DNA of 64,000 nt from Nectonema munidae (Eukaryota > Nematomorpha > Nectonematoida > Nectonematidae). The translations under genes were made by a program, and so were the position numbers. Below, in pieces: positions 50,171 through 61,150 of the stretch; within the stretch, counting starts at the first letter, position 1, and every line of letters begins with the position of its first letter. The notes under the pieces are model-generated. The model ran no database searches. It saw only the letters and a program-made list of their open reading frames with translations, and was not told the origin of the DNA. The stretch is from assembly GCA_030549495.1 (NCBI GenBank), contig JAUIRK010000917.1, positions 186,001 to 250,000 on the forward strand, read 5' to 3'.

Positions 50171-52113
50171 GTAAATTTTGTTTAAGGCATCCCAATAAAA
50201 AATTATGGGATTTAATAAAGTAAATTTGTTTGAAGCATTCCCATGATAAGACATAAAATTTTTTAATTGTTAGAGAAATTCTAAAGCTTAAGAAAATGAA
50301 CAAATTAAGGCTTGAAGGTGTTATAAATGTAAATGTTATTTTCATATTACATTATTAGAGGATAATGTTACACAGCTATACTTTGGTTATTGTCATCTTA
50401 AAGATTATCAACATCATTATCATTACTATCATGATCAAGAGCAAGAAATTTGTGTGTGATTCCATTCTATTGCAGGTTTTGAGGTATGAAAATCTTTGTC
50501 AATTTGATCAAGTTCTTTATAACAGTAATTAAAAAAAATACTCTTTCAAAAGTGTGAGTATTGAGATGGAAACATCGATTTCAAATTCATATGTTTTTTC
50601 AGTTACTTCAGAACAATCCAATTCGTAAAAATATTATTGTAATTATAAAATATGCATCTTAACTTAAAGTCACAAAGCGAGATTTTATTTGATAAAAAAG
50701 TGCTCATATTTTAAAATTAAAACTAATTATAATAAAGAGCTAAAAAAAATTTATAGAAGAACATGACCTGAAAAGTACAAACATTTTTATCGACAAAATC
50801 TAAATTTTCAAAAAAAGTAAAATTTAAGCAGAATACAAGAATAAAAACTTTGAAAAATCATAAAATGTTGATTGTTTTCAAATGAAAAGATTATCTGGAG
50901 ATTTTATGATTGGACATATGTCTTTTTTAGAATTATTAATTTAGAAAATTTGGCCTAGACAAATGACCACGGACAAAATGTTCTACACTCATAAGTATCC
51001 AGGCACATTCACTCGATGCTTAATAAAGTTATACTTGTTTACAAAAACTAACTGATATTCCAATTAAATCGAAATAATAAATATGGTGACATTTTGGATG
51101 TAAAGAAAATTGAAAGTATTCATAATGCACGCACTTATTTTTTAAGTAGATTCACATTCATCATAAAGGAGTGAATATGTTACGAATTAAATGTGGTGTG
51201 ATGTGCCATTTTATTTTCGTTTATATTTAGTCCCAAACTCACCTTAAAATCGTTGCCAGATGGGATTGCTGTTAATCGTTGGGTATATTTAATTCAGTCC
51301 TCTAGGTTGGATTCTAGATCGTGAAAATCCAATCTCTGCAATTATGGAAATTATTCTTCACTTTGATGTAATACAGGCAGACAATACAAAATTAAAAATC
51401 GAAATATCCTTAATTTGAGAGATATATACGAGGATCGAAAGGGCAAACCTAAATAAAATTTCTTCTAGAAAGGTTTGTTCATTGTGAAACCTTTTGAAAT
51501 CGAATCTCATTTTAGTTATTTATTTAATATAACAAACTCAACGTTACTTATTCAAAAATGTCAATTTAATTGAAAATTATTAACTTAAATTTTGTATCTG
51601 AATTCGAATATGTTGTGTTCATATTCATCGTTAGTTAAAATTTATTATGAGAGCCAACAAAAGTCAAAACAATCAATTTTGGTATCGATTTGCTCTTTTT
51701 TTACATAATTTATGAAGTTTTTTTTATCATAAACAAAAATTTCTTTATTTTAAATGTTTCAAATTTGTGTTATTACTTCTATTCTGATAATAAATTTCTT
51801 CTTCCTTACAAATAATGGTATTTAAATAAAATGTAAAATTTCAAAAAATTAAATTTTTAAACTTAAATCTGTGTTTTTTAATTGACTAAAATGAACTTAT
51901 TTTTTTGAAGATAAGCAATCTTCTTTATAATACGTGAAATTTTTTGTCCATAAAGTCAAAAGGATTTTCTAAGTGGAAAACAAATTTCCTTCTTTTTTTG
52001 AATACCTTTTCTTTCTCTGAATGATAAAGTCAACAATGCCAATAAGTATTATAAGTGTTTGAAACAAGTGAAAAGCTTTATTAGAAAAAGATGAAAGCAT
52101 TTTCTAGCTTCGA
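50171..52113. other. Intergenic stretch 3' of the GPCR gene
   Basis: AT-rich with no supported gene. TTTATT at 52077-52082 is an AATAAA on the minus strand about 30 bp past the GPCR stop and is a good poly(A) signal candidate. Confidence 0.45.
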
Positions 52114-52361
52114 CTAAAGGAGTGTTTCTTTCTGGAAGTCAGGAAGGTGAGTAGAGTTCGTGAGTACAGAATTGTGGAGTGGAGGCCTTTGAAAGATTTT
52201 AAACAATTTACGAAATAAATCCTTTGAAATATTTTTAAAAGTGAGGCGAAATTGCTGGCTGATGAGTGAGTAGAGGATAAAGTTTATTGAGTTGTTTATC
52301 AGGGCGATTGTGTCGAAAATATCTCCCAAATAAGTGTACACATTTTGTTGGAATTCTGAAC
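52114..52361 (-). CDS. GPCR last exon (TM7 and tail)
   Basis: Minus-strand acceptor ATTTTAG; completes G|GT from the previous exon. It reads GSEFQQNVYTYLGDIFDTIA, INNSINFILYSLISQQFRLT, then a basic tail with DLFRKLFKIF and the stop. NSINFILY is the NPxxY-equivalent. Confidence 0.9.
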
Positions 52362-55300
52362 CTAAAATATGTCAGTTAAAAATCTTTTTATAATGTATAT
52401 ATTGATCAATTTTGCAGTTACGTACAAATTGAAAATATTCTCATCTATCGTAGATCTTATAATCCAAGTACAAGACACACTTTTTTAGTATATGCTTTTT
52501 TAATCGATTCTCAAACGATCCCATTGTTCAGTGACATGACCGAAATATCTCTACTTCTGTGTACTATTTACTTGTATTGAAACTGTGAGTGTATAATCAA
52601 TGAGTATAGTTATTTTCAAGAATTTTTGCTTTACGTTCTCGAAATTTTTATCACTGGTATAGCCTAACTTTTTAAGTTTTCAGAATTAAATCATATTTAA
52701 AAAATCCTTTAAAACCATCTTCAAGAAATGTCACTAAACTCTAAGTGTAATTTATTACTTTTATTAAATTTCCCATGCTTCTCATTTCTACATATTCAAC
52801 AAGGGGATAACGAAATCCTCTCATCGTTTTCTAAAGAGAACTTGAGCCACTCACGCCCTGATGTTTCAAAATTCAAGATGGAGAGAAGTATATATTTTCA
52901 TTGTGTAACAGATAATTTTTTTATTTAAAAGGTTTATTGGGAACATAGTAGTCAATTTCTGGCCAGTAAGAAAAATCTGCTAGGATTTATGAATAAATAA
53001 TGGATGCACAGATCAAATAAAATCCAAATTCATATACCTAATTTAGGTTTTTCTGAAAATTCTATCTTTTTCATAATTGATATTTCTGAAATATATTTTT
53101 CCATATTAATATTTAATAATTAAAATTATTAATTATTTTTGATTTTAGAATAAATATAAATTTAATAAAAATTAAGTAAAAGGAATTTAAAATCTAAAGA
53201 AATACACGCTAATAAAAAAATTTCATGACATTAACATATCTTCTTATCTGACTTATCTATACTTTTATTTTGAAAAGGAGTTTTCTCGTTCGCCCTAAAG
53301 GAATACATATTTTCACTCTAATGAGATCCAAGTAATGGGAGATTTTTAAAATGAAAAATAGTTGGTTCTTTGAACAAGAAAAAAGTCTTTAATATAACAT
53401 TTTTTCTAAATATTCAATTATGTTTTGTTTACAAAATAAAATGTTAAATTACACAGTTCAATTTCAATAAATAAAAGATTGAAATTTGCATAAATTTCAA
53501 CCATGTGTTTTTCAATACTCTTCGTTATGATGCCTTTTCTTTTATATAAATTTAATTGATAACCTTTTATTTAATTTTTTCGTTAAAATTTGATTAACTC
53601 AGGGTTCTTACAGGGCCTCAATGGTTGTTAGGGTGTACCTCTCAGCTTAACAGTTGAAGGTCAGGGGTTCGATCCCCAAGGCTTCCAACTCTAAAAACAA
53701 ATTCACAAAAACTGTGATTAACCATCTTAAGCATAATGCGAGCATATAGCCTTACGGCTGAAAGTGCTTTGATATCTCCAACCAACCAACTAGGTATTTT
53801 TAATACCTTTGATACTCTATTCTTTTATGAAAATTAAAATGTAGGAATAGGAAATTAAAACTGAAAGTTTCCTAAGAATTTTTCAAGATACTTAAGCATA
53901 CTAATACGTGACTGTAAAGGCATGCGTTTAATGGATAGCAAGTAAACTTAGTGAATTAATAAAGTTCTTTGAAGCAGTAACGTTATTATCATTCAATGTA
54001 ATAAAAGTTAAGATACATTTCGCTAAACTTTATAATGAGTGAAATCATATCAAGGTTGTTACACTATTATTGAATTACGTGCTAGATTACACCGCTTCTT
54101 TTACGTTTCAAGATTCAAATAGACTTACAGGCAGGGCGTACACACGGGTGGGGGGGCAAAGCCAAGTAAAAGAAAAGGGGATTCACTTTTTTCAGAGTAG
54201 GACCATTTTATTTTTTAAGTTTCATTTACATAGGAAGTTTCTGGATGATAATTTAAATTTTTTATAAGCACTACTGCTATACATTTGGTGTTTATCATAC
54301 AGTTCACGAAAAAATAGAGTTCAAACTGTCTTCAAAATGTAAGAAACTGAATTTTAAACAATATCAGTCCTCATTTTGATCAAAATATACAGTAATTCTA
54401 TAAAGATCCTTCATATCACATTGTCAAAACAAAAAGTTGCATTAATGAAGATGTCGATCAGTTAGTTGTTTTAACTAGGTTATTTAAAATTTAAAATTAG
54501 GAAAATCTTTGAAAATTCATAGTTAAATCAGATATAAAAATTAAGTAAATTTGAAATTAATCTTTTATAAAAAATTCTGTTAAAAGCATATTTATCAACA
54601 AAATTTTTTTTGATAACATCTGAAAAAGTCGATATATCGGGTGATGCGAATAATATTAATGTAAGGTATGCCCAAAAGTGAAGTTTTAATATTGATAAAT
54701 GAACTATATTAAGAAAGTTTTTGAAACTTTCAAACAAGTCATGTTCCAGCACTGATAATTTTATTATCTAATGATTAATTTTTATTGGAAAAATTTAAGA
54801 TCGCAGTTTCCATTCCAAAAAACTCCACTTATTTGCACCAAGAATACAAAATGAAATAGTTGCATCTTTAAAAAGTTTTGTTCTACAAAAAATAATACTT
54901 GAAATCAATAAATCAACATATCTGTCATTGAAAGCTGATTGAAAAAAAGGTATAAGCGGAAAAGAACGCCTGTCAATTGTAAGTAGTTTAATGGGGTGCT
55001 CATTTTCATTGATTCCTTTTCTTTTGTGTAAGGTGTTGAGTTTTTGAAAGGAAAGACCATAAAGGAAGCATTAATTAGCATGGTCTCTATCTGAAAGAAT
55101 GTGATGCATCTCTATCAGCACCGCAATTCTAGACATTCTTGATGAGTGTAAAATTCAAAAACACAAAATTATGAGTCAATGCTATGATGGCGCTTACGCG
55201 ATGTCAGGTAATATTTTTCTACCAGTACTTATAAATGAAAAATGATATCTTAACAGGCAAGAAAAATGGAGTCCAAGAAAAAAACAGTGAAGCACTTGAA

Positions 55301-58293
55301 AGATACATTCCTTATATTCAATGTATAAACCATCAGCTTCACTTAGTTATCACTGCATCTTTCCGTCATATAAACCATATTGAATTTCTTGACCAGGCTT
55401 TACAAGTTCACGAAAAAGGTTAAAGTTAAAACTTTTTTCAGTAAACAATTCAAAAAATTTATTCCAACAAGATGGACATCACATTATGAAGTTGTTAATT
55501 CATTGATAAAAAATTATAGAAAAATAATATCTTCCCCGGAAAAGTAAAAAATAGTTCTGATCAAGATGTTTCTTTCGAAGCAAGGGGTCTACTTCATGCT
55601 TTAAAAGACGATTCTTCAATATTTGTAATGCTTATGGTTGAAAAGCTAATGACTACCTCCAAGTAAACTACATTTTGGAAGTTACATGAATAGTGCACTA
55701 TACTAATTGATTTAGAAAGAAGATAATAATATCATTATTGGGATAAGTTTGGTAGAAGATTTGGTGAAAGTTTTGTTAGAATTCAAAGATGACGAAAACG
55801 AATTTGATTCATTAATCAAGAAAATGAGATTTTATCTTGATAATTCCAGTTCCACAGATTTGATATTTTCGTGATAACGAAGAAAAACAGAACATTTCGT
55901 ATTCTCTACGATGAAACCTTACAATTGATTCTAGAGGAATTTGACAACAGGTTTGGTTTTCGACAAATGTTCATCCTTTTAATTATTTTTTCAGGTTTAA
56001 TGAAAAAAACTGCACAATAATGAAAGCACTTTCATATTTATCCCCTGAAAGTGTAGGATTTTTAGAATATGAAAAACTGAAACCATTTATATCCCATCTA
56101 CAAAATATATCTCAGCAGATTTTTTCGGAACTTAAAGTTGGAAAAGAATATATTAAAAAAAAGATACAGAAAGAATCTAACGTTATTGATTTTTTTGAAG
56201 TACTCGAACCAGTTAAAGAAACATTTCCTAACATATAAAAACTATATGAAGGTATTTTAAAGCAATTTTGTATTATGTAAAATGGCTCTTATTCTCTTTC
56301 AGGCCTTTTTACGGTAGGTTCGAGTACAGCAGTTTGTGAAAGAAGTTTTTCAACTTTAAACAGTAGTATGACCCCTCTTAGAAAATCCATGATTCCGTCT
56401 AGAAGAAACAATTTAATATTTCTTTCTTTTATGAAAGAATATACTAAAAAAATTGACAGAAAAATTCATAATTTTTTTTTCAAATAAAAAAAGACTTACA
56501 TTTTAAAGAAGTCATCAATTTCTTACTTTTTTGTTTTTCAAGTTAAAAACTTTTTGCAAAATTATATAAATTTTAGAAAAAAATTTTCTCATTTGTTGTT
56601 AGTCAAACTTTTTCTTTTCAAGTAATGAAGATCTCATTTTTTTGGTGTTGTTAGTTTTTGTTGCCAAATAAATTCAGAAGCTGAAGAGGGAGGTAAGAAT
56701 TGCAAACGTTACTAATTGGAATAAACTTAACTAATAAGTTTTTGAAATAGTTAAAACTTTTTAAAATTAATTAGACTCCAACTTTGCCCCCTAGAAAAAA
56801 TTTCTGGGTACGCCTCTGCTTACAGGATACTTTTTATATGGTCATGGCTCCTTTCTGGATAAAGAAGAATTTAAATGATGTTTAAGTGCCAAACTTCTAA
56901 AAATGAATGAAAAAAGCTGACTAAAGGTCAGACAAATATAGTATACTCATTACTATTATTAAATGAATACGCAATTTTTCATTTATAAATAAAGCATTTT
57001 TTAAGCTTATTTACCATACTTATCGGAGTATAAGTCAAACCCTAAATTTAAGAAGATATTAAAATTCAATGTATGTTCGTTGTATAAGTCACACGAGTTT
57101 TTAAGAGAGGTAAGTTAGGCTATACTTCAAGAATAAATATGTTTATCAAATTTAACGCTGTACAGCTCGTTCAATTGAGAACACAAAGATGCATTTTTAC
57201 ATGCAAAAGAAATATTCATATTTATAGCATAAACAGAGTGTTTAGGTTTACTTAGTATTTAAGTCTGTATTTTGTCTTAACTTACATGAAGATACCAAAA
57301 GATATTAAAATTTTTAGTAAAAAAGATCAAAAAATATTTAAACACTGTTAAATCAGCACTCAAAAATTATAAAAAAAAAACTTACATGAAGATACCAAAA
57401 GATATTAAAATGTTTTGAAAGTTTTTATCTTTCAATTTTGTTTTCCGTCAGGTTTTACATATTTGTTTTGTCTTTTAGTGTTTTTTTATTTTTTATTAAA
57501 AATTTCAATATCTTTTGGTATCCTTCGGTTTCTTCAGGTAAAAAGTCTGAGCAGTGATATATTATCATTAAAAATTGCAGCATTTTCATGCCTCCAGCCA
57601 TTATTAATATAGCGTGTGACAAACGATGTCCTAGAACTAATGATAACTTACCCAACATTGGGTCCATGCAAAGAAGAGCCATGATTCCACTCGGCAAATG
57701 TGTAATCTCGAAACAAATCATGATGAGAATGAGAAGTATCGTGGTTTGATCTGATGCTTTGATGTCCTTCTTTTTTCCCATTTTAAGTCTTTTGCGTGTT
57801 CTGTTTGCCTTGTAGATGTACAAACTCAGAATCACGGTGAAGATGATGAAGAGGAGGCAGGGAACAATCTTGTTTACGCTGAAAAGAATGACGTTGACCG
57901 TTAGAAGATTGGAATGCGCCTTGTTCGTGGCGTGGTAGTAGAAAGTGACGTTGTTTTGGTGCAACGAAGACACTTGATAGCTCATGTAGAAAGGAATGTT
58001 TATGAAGATGGCAAAAAGAAAGAGGCAGAATAAAATACACTTGATTTCGTAAATGCCCAAGTTCTTCAGGCAGAATAAAGGAAAGTACAGGAGCATACAA
58101 CGGTAGAGGGCGAGGAATAATGCGATGTATATTGTGACTAGGTAAAGAGTTGTGGAAATGTTGTAATATATGAGGATGAAGAAAGATTGATAGAAAGTCT
58201 CGTGGTATTGCGAAGTTTTCATTGTTGGAATGTAGACTTGGAACGCAAAAATGATGTATGAGGCCATGCACAAAATATCGGTTATTGCCAGTG
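52114..58293 (-). CDS. Peptide GPCR, myosuppressin/FMRFamide-receptor-like (last two exons)
   Basis: Class A GPCR from TM2 to the C-terminus, about 295 residues. Exon 57652-58293 (minus) carries TM2 (LAITDILCMASYIIFAFQVY), TM3 ending in LALYRCMLLYFP (the D of DRY replaced, as in the AVWRY of myosuppressin receptors), TM4, TM5 (NKIVPCLLFIIFTVILSLYI) and TM6 with EITHLPSGIMALL. Exon 52114-52361 carries TM7 (YLGDIFDTIALINNSINFIL) and a basic tail. The TM6-TM7 arrangement LPxGI...LGDxxDxxALINxxINFILY is that of arthropod myosuppressin receptors. A 5.3-kb intron (52362-57651) separates the exons and holds a SINE and a hAT. The TM1 exon was not found. Confidence 0.85.
53611..53815 (+). repeat. tRNA-derived SINE, family B
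   Basis: A tRNA-like head of about 75 bp starts GGGCCTCAATGGTTGTTAGG. Box A is TGGTTGTTAGGG and box B GGTTCGATCCC (53665-53675) within a perfect GGGG/CCCC stem. The unrelated body ends in an ACCAACCAAC tail. The long body and tail favour a SINE over a functional tRNA gene. Confidence 0.7.
54132..56818 (+). mobile_element. ZMYM-type hAT element, 2687 bp, perfect target repeat
   Basis: The left end is CAGGGCGTACACACGG; the right end, reversed, is CAGAGGCGTACCCAGA; both lead to a G-run and GGGGGCAAAG. Identical 8-bp flanks, CTTACAGG (54124-54131 and 56819-56826). It lies in the GPCR intron and transcribes against the GPCR. Confidence 0.93.
55040..56487 (+). pseudogene. hAT transposase relic, zinc-finger MYM type
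   Basis: Pieces in several frames: MSQCYDGAYAMSG (second catalytic Asp region), IPYIQCINHQLHLVITASFR (C-x-x-H block), KFIPTRWTSHYEVVNSLI (the RW motif), and the C-terminal GSSTAVCERSFSTLNSSMTP with RRNNLIFLSFMKEYTKK, ending at 56487. The N-terminal part with the first Asp was not clear. Many frame changes. Confidence 0.85.
57280..57413. repeat. Direct repeat of 33 bp, third inverted copy nearby
   Basis: AACTTACATGAAGATACCAA continuing to AAGATATTAAAAT occurs at about 57280-57312 and 57380-57412. A partial inverted copy, ATATCTTTTGGTATCCTTC, lies at 57508-57530, just inside the GPCR intron. Confidence 0.75.
57652..58293 (-). CDS. GPCR exon with TM2 to TM6
   Basis: Minus-strand acceptor TTTTCTTTAG at 58294; phase 1 donor G|GTAAGT at 57651, a strong site inside a longer open frame that reads on to 57455. 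Choosing this donor replaces a non-GPCR tail by the TM7 exon at 52361 in the correct phase. 642 nt. Confidence 0.88.
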
Positions 58294-58501
58294 CTAAAGA
58301 AAATAACAATTACACAATTTTTAATTAAATCGTTTGTTCATTTGGTCTTGCGCGTTATTTTAACATCTTGTTCAGCCTCCGTATTGCAAGGGATGCTAGA
58401 TTTTCCTTATATTAGTTCAAAAGATACTCACTTAAATCATCTTAAAACATCTTAATTTTGATGCGACAAACGTAAGGATCAAGGTTGGTATTGAAGATTT
58501 C

Positions 58502-59578
58502 GTGAAATTGATAAAATTTAACTTAGTTGATAGTAGTGTAAACTTTTTCTCAGTACAATGTTTGATGATAATCTTGTTACCTCTGATCTTAATAACCCAA
58601 ATTTTGGTATTAGTAAAGACTATAAAAAAAGGCTCTGTTTTATCTCCCCTATTGTTTAGTCTCTATGTAAATGATATTTTTGATGTATCAAGTATATTTT
58701 CCTTTGTTCTCTATGCTGATGTCTTCTGTGGCTATTTCCCACTTTCCTGTATTAAAAAAGATAATTGTATCAATATTAACATGTTTTTATATAATCTAAA
58801 CCTATTTTATGCTTGGTGCACGAATAATGATTTGAAAATTAACTATGTAAAATCTAAAGCAATGGTTGTATCCATGAAAAACAGTGTAAATGAAGACTTT
58901 CTATTCAAAGCACGTTTCAACATAGTCAATAAGTTTAATCTACTTGGGCTTGTGCTTGACAATAAGCTAAGCTTTTCCCATCATGTTAATATGGTTTCAA
59001 ATAAATTGAGCCAAATTATTGGAGTTCTTCATCGCACAAAACATATCTTTCATACGAATATCAAGCTCCTTCTTTACAAAACTCTGTTCTTGCCACACAT
59101 TCAGTATAGCCTCATAAACTGGTACCCGAGCGGTAAAAATCGTATTGAGATTTTACAAAAGCGTGCTCTCAGAAATGTTTTCAATCTCAAATACAACTCA
59201 CACACAGAACCTGTCTTCAAAATTCACTATCTACTCAAACTGAATGATCTCTTCAATCTTAAAGTTGTTTGCTTTTTGCATAAAAACATCAATAACAGAC
59301 CACATGGACTCTTCAGCAAATTTCTACAATATAATGATAATATAAAGCACGAAACCCGAAAAGCACACGATCCTAAACCTGTGTTTTTCCGACTCTCAAC
59401 TTCTACTGTGTCAGTCAGATACAAAACAAATTTACTTCACAAACAATTTCCTTTTCTCTTTCAAGACCCCAGTTTATCTGTGAAAACCTTCAAAAAAATT
59501 TGGAAAATTTTTTTCATTTCTTCCTATAGCCATTATACCTATTGTGACAGAAACTGCTATGTCTGCTCTACTTCCTAA
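58502..59578 (+). pseudogene. LINE reverse transcriptase, 5'-truncated copy
   Basis: Begins within the RT palm: KKGSVLSPLLFSLYVNDIFD, then FVLYADVFCG, in which the second Asp of YADD is Val. Thumb and C-terminal region are intact in one frame: LGLVLDNKLSFSHHVNMVSN, RTKHIFHTNIKLLLYKTLFL, PHIQYSLINWYPSG and a Cys-containing end, CDRNCYVCSTS. The first 30-40 codons do not align and may be host DNA or a shifted frame. The clade differs from the LINE at 17204. Confidence 0.85.
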
Positions 59579-59831
59579 TTTTATTATTTGACTCTACAAC
59601 AATATTCCACTTTGTTTCCGTGAGCAATGCTTTGAACTCGTGTCCTCGATGCTTCATTTTTCTACCCTATCATTGAAAGTCTGTGTTGAATCCTAACTGC
59701 GGCCTCCTGGCTTTTGGATCTTCACAAAATTACCTACATTATTTTCATACTGTTTCGATAATTTGGTTCAGTTGTTTTTGTCATACTTTTCTCATGCGTA
59801 AACTTTCATTTGTAAATAAATAAATCTCTCA
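58502..59831 (+). mobile_element. 5'-truncated LINE insertion
   Basis: The RT fragment is followed by about 230 bp of 3' UTR ending in TTTGTAAATAAATAAAT (about 59809-59825), a short TAAA-type tail. Truncation is typical of incomplete reverse transcription. It lies just upstream of the visible GPCR exons. Confidence 0.75.
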
Positions 59832-61150
59832 AATCTCTATAAAGGATAAAGATAACGTGAATGATCATGATAATCTGTAAAAATAAATCACCTAAATTGA
59901 AATAAAAAAGACTTTTGAGACAATTCTATTACTTTGTTTACAAAACCAAATACATATTAGTGTTTGTATGAATCAGAAAATACAATATTAGTACAAAAAA
60001 GAGAAACATAAAAAAAATGGATGCTTTTTTTTTAAAAAAACTATACTGTGATCTTTATTACATTTTTTTACTTGTATGTATATACTTTTGAACTTGATTT
60101 TTAAAATATGTATGTATACTCATAGTAAATTCATAATTTGGAATCATTTTGTTAAAAAAAATAAAGAGGAATCAGAATGTAAAACTTGCTACAAAATAAT
60201 AAAATGTTCTAGTAGATAGCTTGCATAAGCATATAAAGTCCGTACATAACATTGATAAAAATGGTTATAATTCAGGCAAAGAACAATTCAAATTTTTTTT
60301 TATTTGAAAAATAAATACCCTAACACCTACATTTAAAAAGCTGATTAAGAATAGCACTAAGAAATTACAAACATAATTTTATAAAATTTAGCTACTAATT
60401 AGCAAAATAAATCTTAAAAATATAAAAATTTTTGTTTGTGAAAATCTTCATTAACACATTTAAAATTTTTGGGCCTTTTAATTTTTTTATAAAAAAATTT
60501 GCTCTTTTTTAATAAAGTGGAGGAAGGGCTGGTCTATATGATGGCAATGAACTTGTGTTAGAATAGATGAGTTAAGTCAGCGAAATGAAGGAATCATTTC
60601 CTTCATTTTTTCACGTGCCTTAAACTCAAGCTGCTTGCAAATAATAAGATTTTTAAAGCGGCACGAAGAACAAAAAGACTGGATTTGCTTTATAAGGCCC
60701 TTCTTACTAAAGCAACTAGTATAGAATCTGGAAGTATTTTTGATCTGTTGGATTGTTTTCTTTTAAATTACGATTAAGATTCTCCGCATCAAGCTTAGAT
60801 GCTTTTTGTTTTTTAAGATCCTATTTTCAAAAAAATAAGTTTTAGCTATTTTGTAAAAGATTTTTTGCCTGTAGCTAATTCGTTTTTTTATGTTACAAAT
60901 GTGAACATTTTCTCAAAATAAACATTTTTATTCAAACTTTTTACATCTCTAGTTCGGATATAGTTAATTAAATCTATAGCTTTTCAGAAATTCGTTTTTT
61001 TCAAGCAAATGATCTTTCGTCAAATAAAATGAAATAGTTAGTGATCAAACAAACAAATATTCGAAGTTTAAACTGCAAAAAATTATAGACACCAGAAGTT
61101 AATCGAATAAAAAATGAAAGGTGTTGTGGTAAAATGGACTTGGTCTAAAA
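59832..61150. other. AT-rich stretch with one unassigned short frame
   Basis: A plus-strand frame at 60589-60777 without clear start contains IFKAARRTKRLDLLYKALLT and ATSIESGSIFDLLDCFLLNY. It looks more protein-like than its surroundings but was not assigned; it may be a transposon relic. Confidence 0.35.

Noticed and set aside
53611-53690. Functional tRNA gene
   Set aside because: The box sequences are good but the acceptor stem is weak and a SINE-like body and tail follow.
57455-57651. GPCR C-terminus reading through the donor
   Set aside because: The read-through tail lacks a proper TM7, while the exon at 52361 supplies it in phase.
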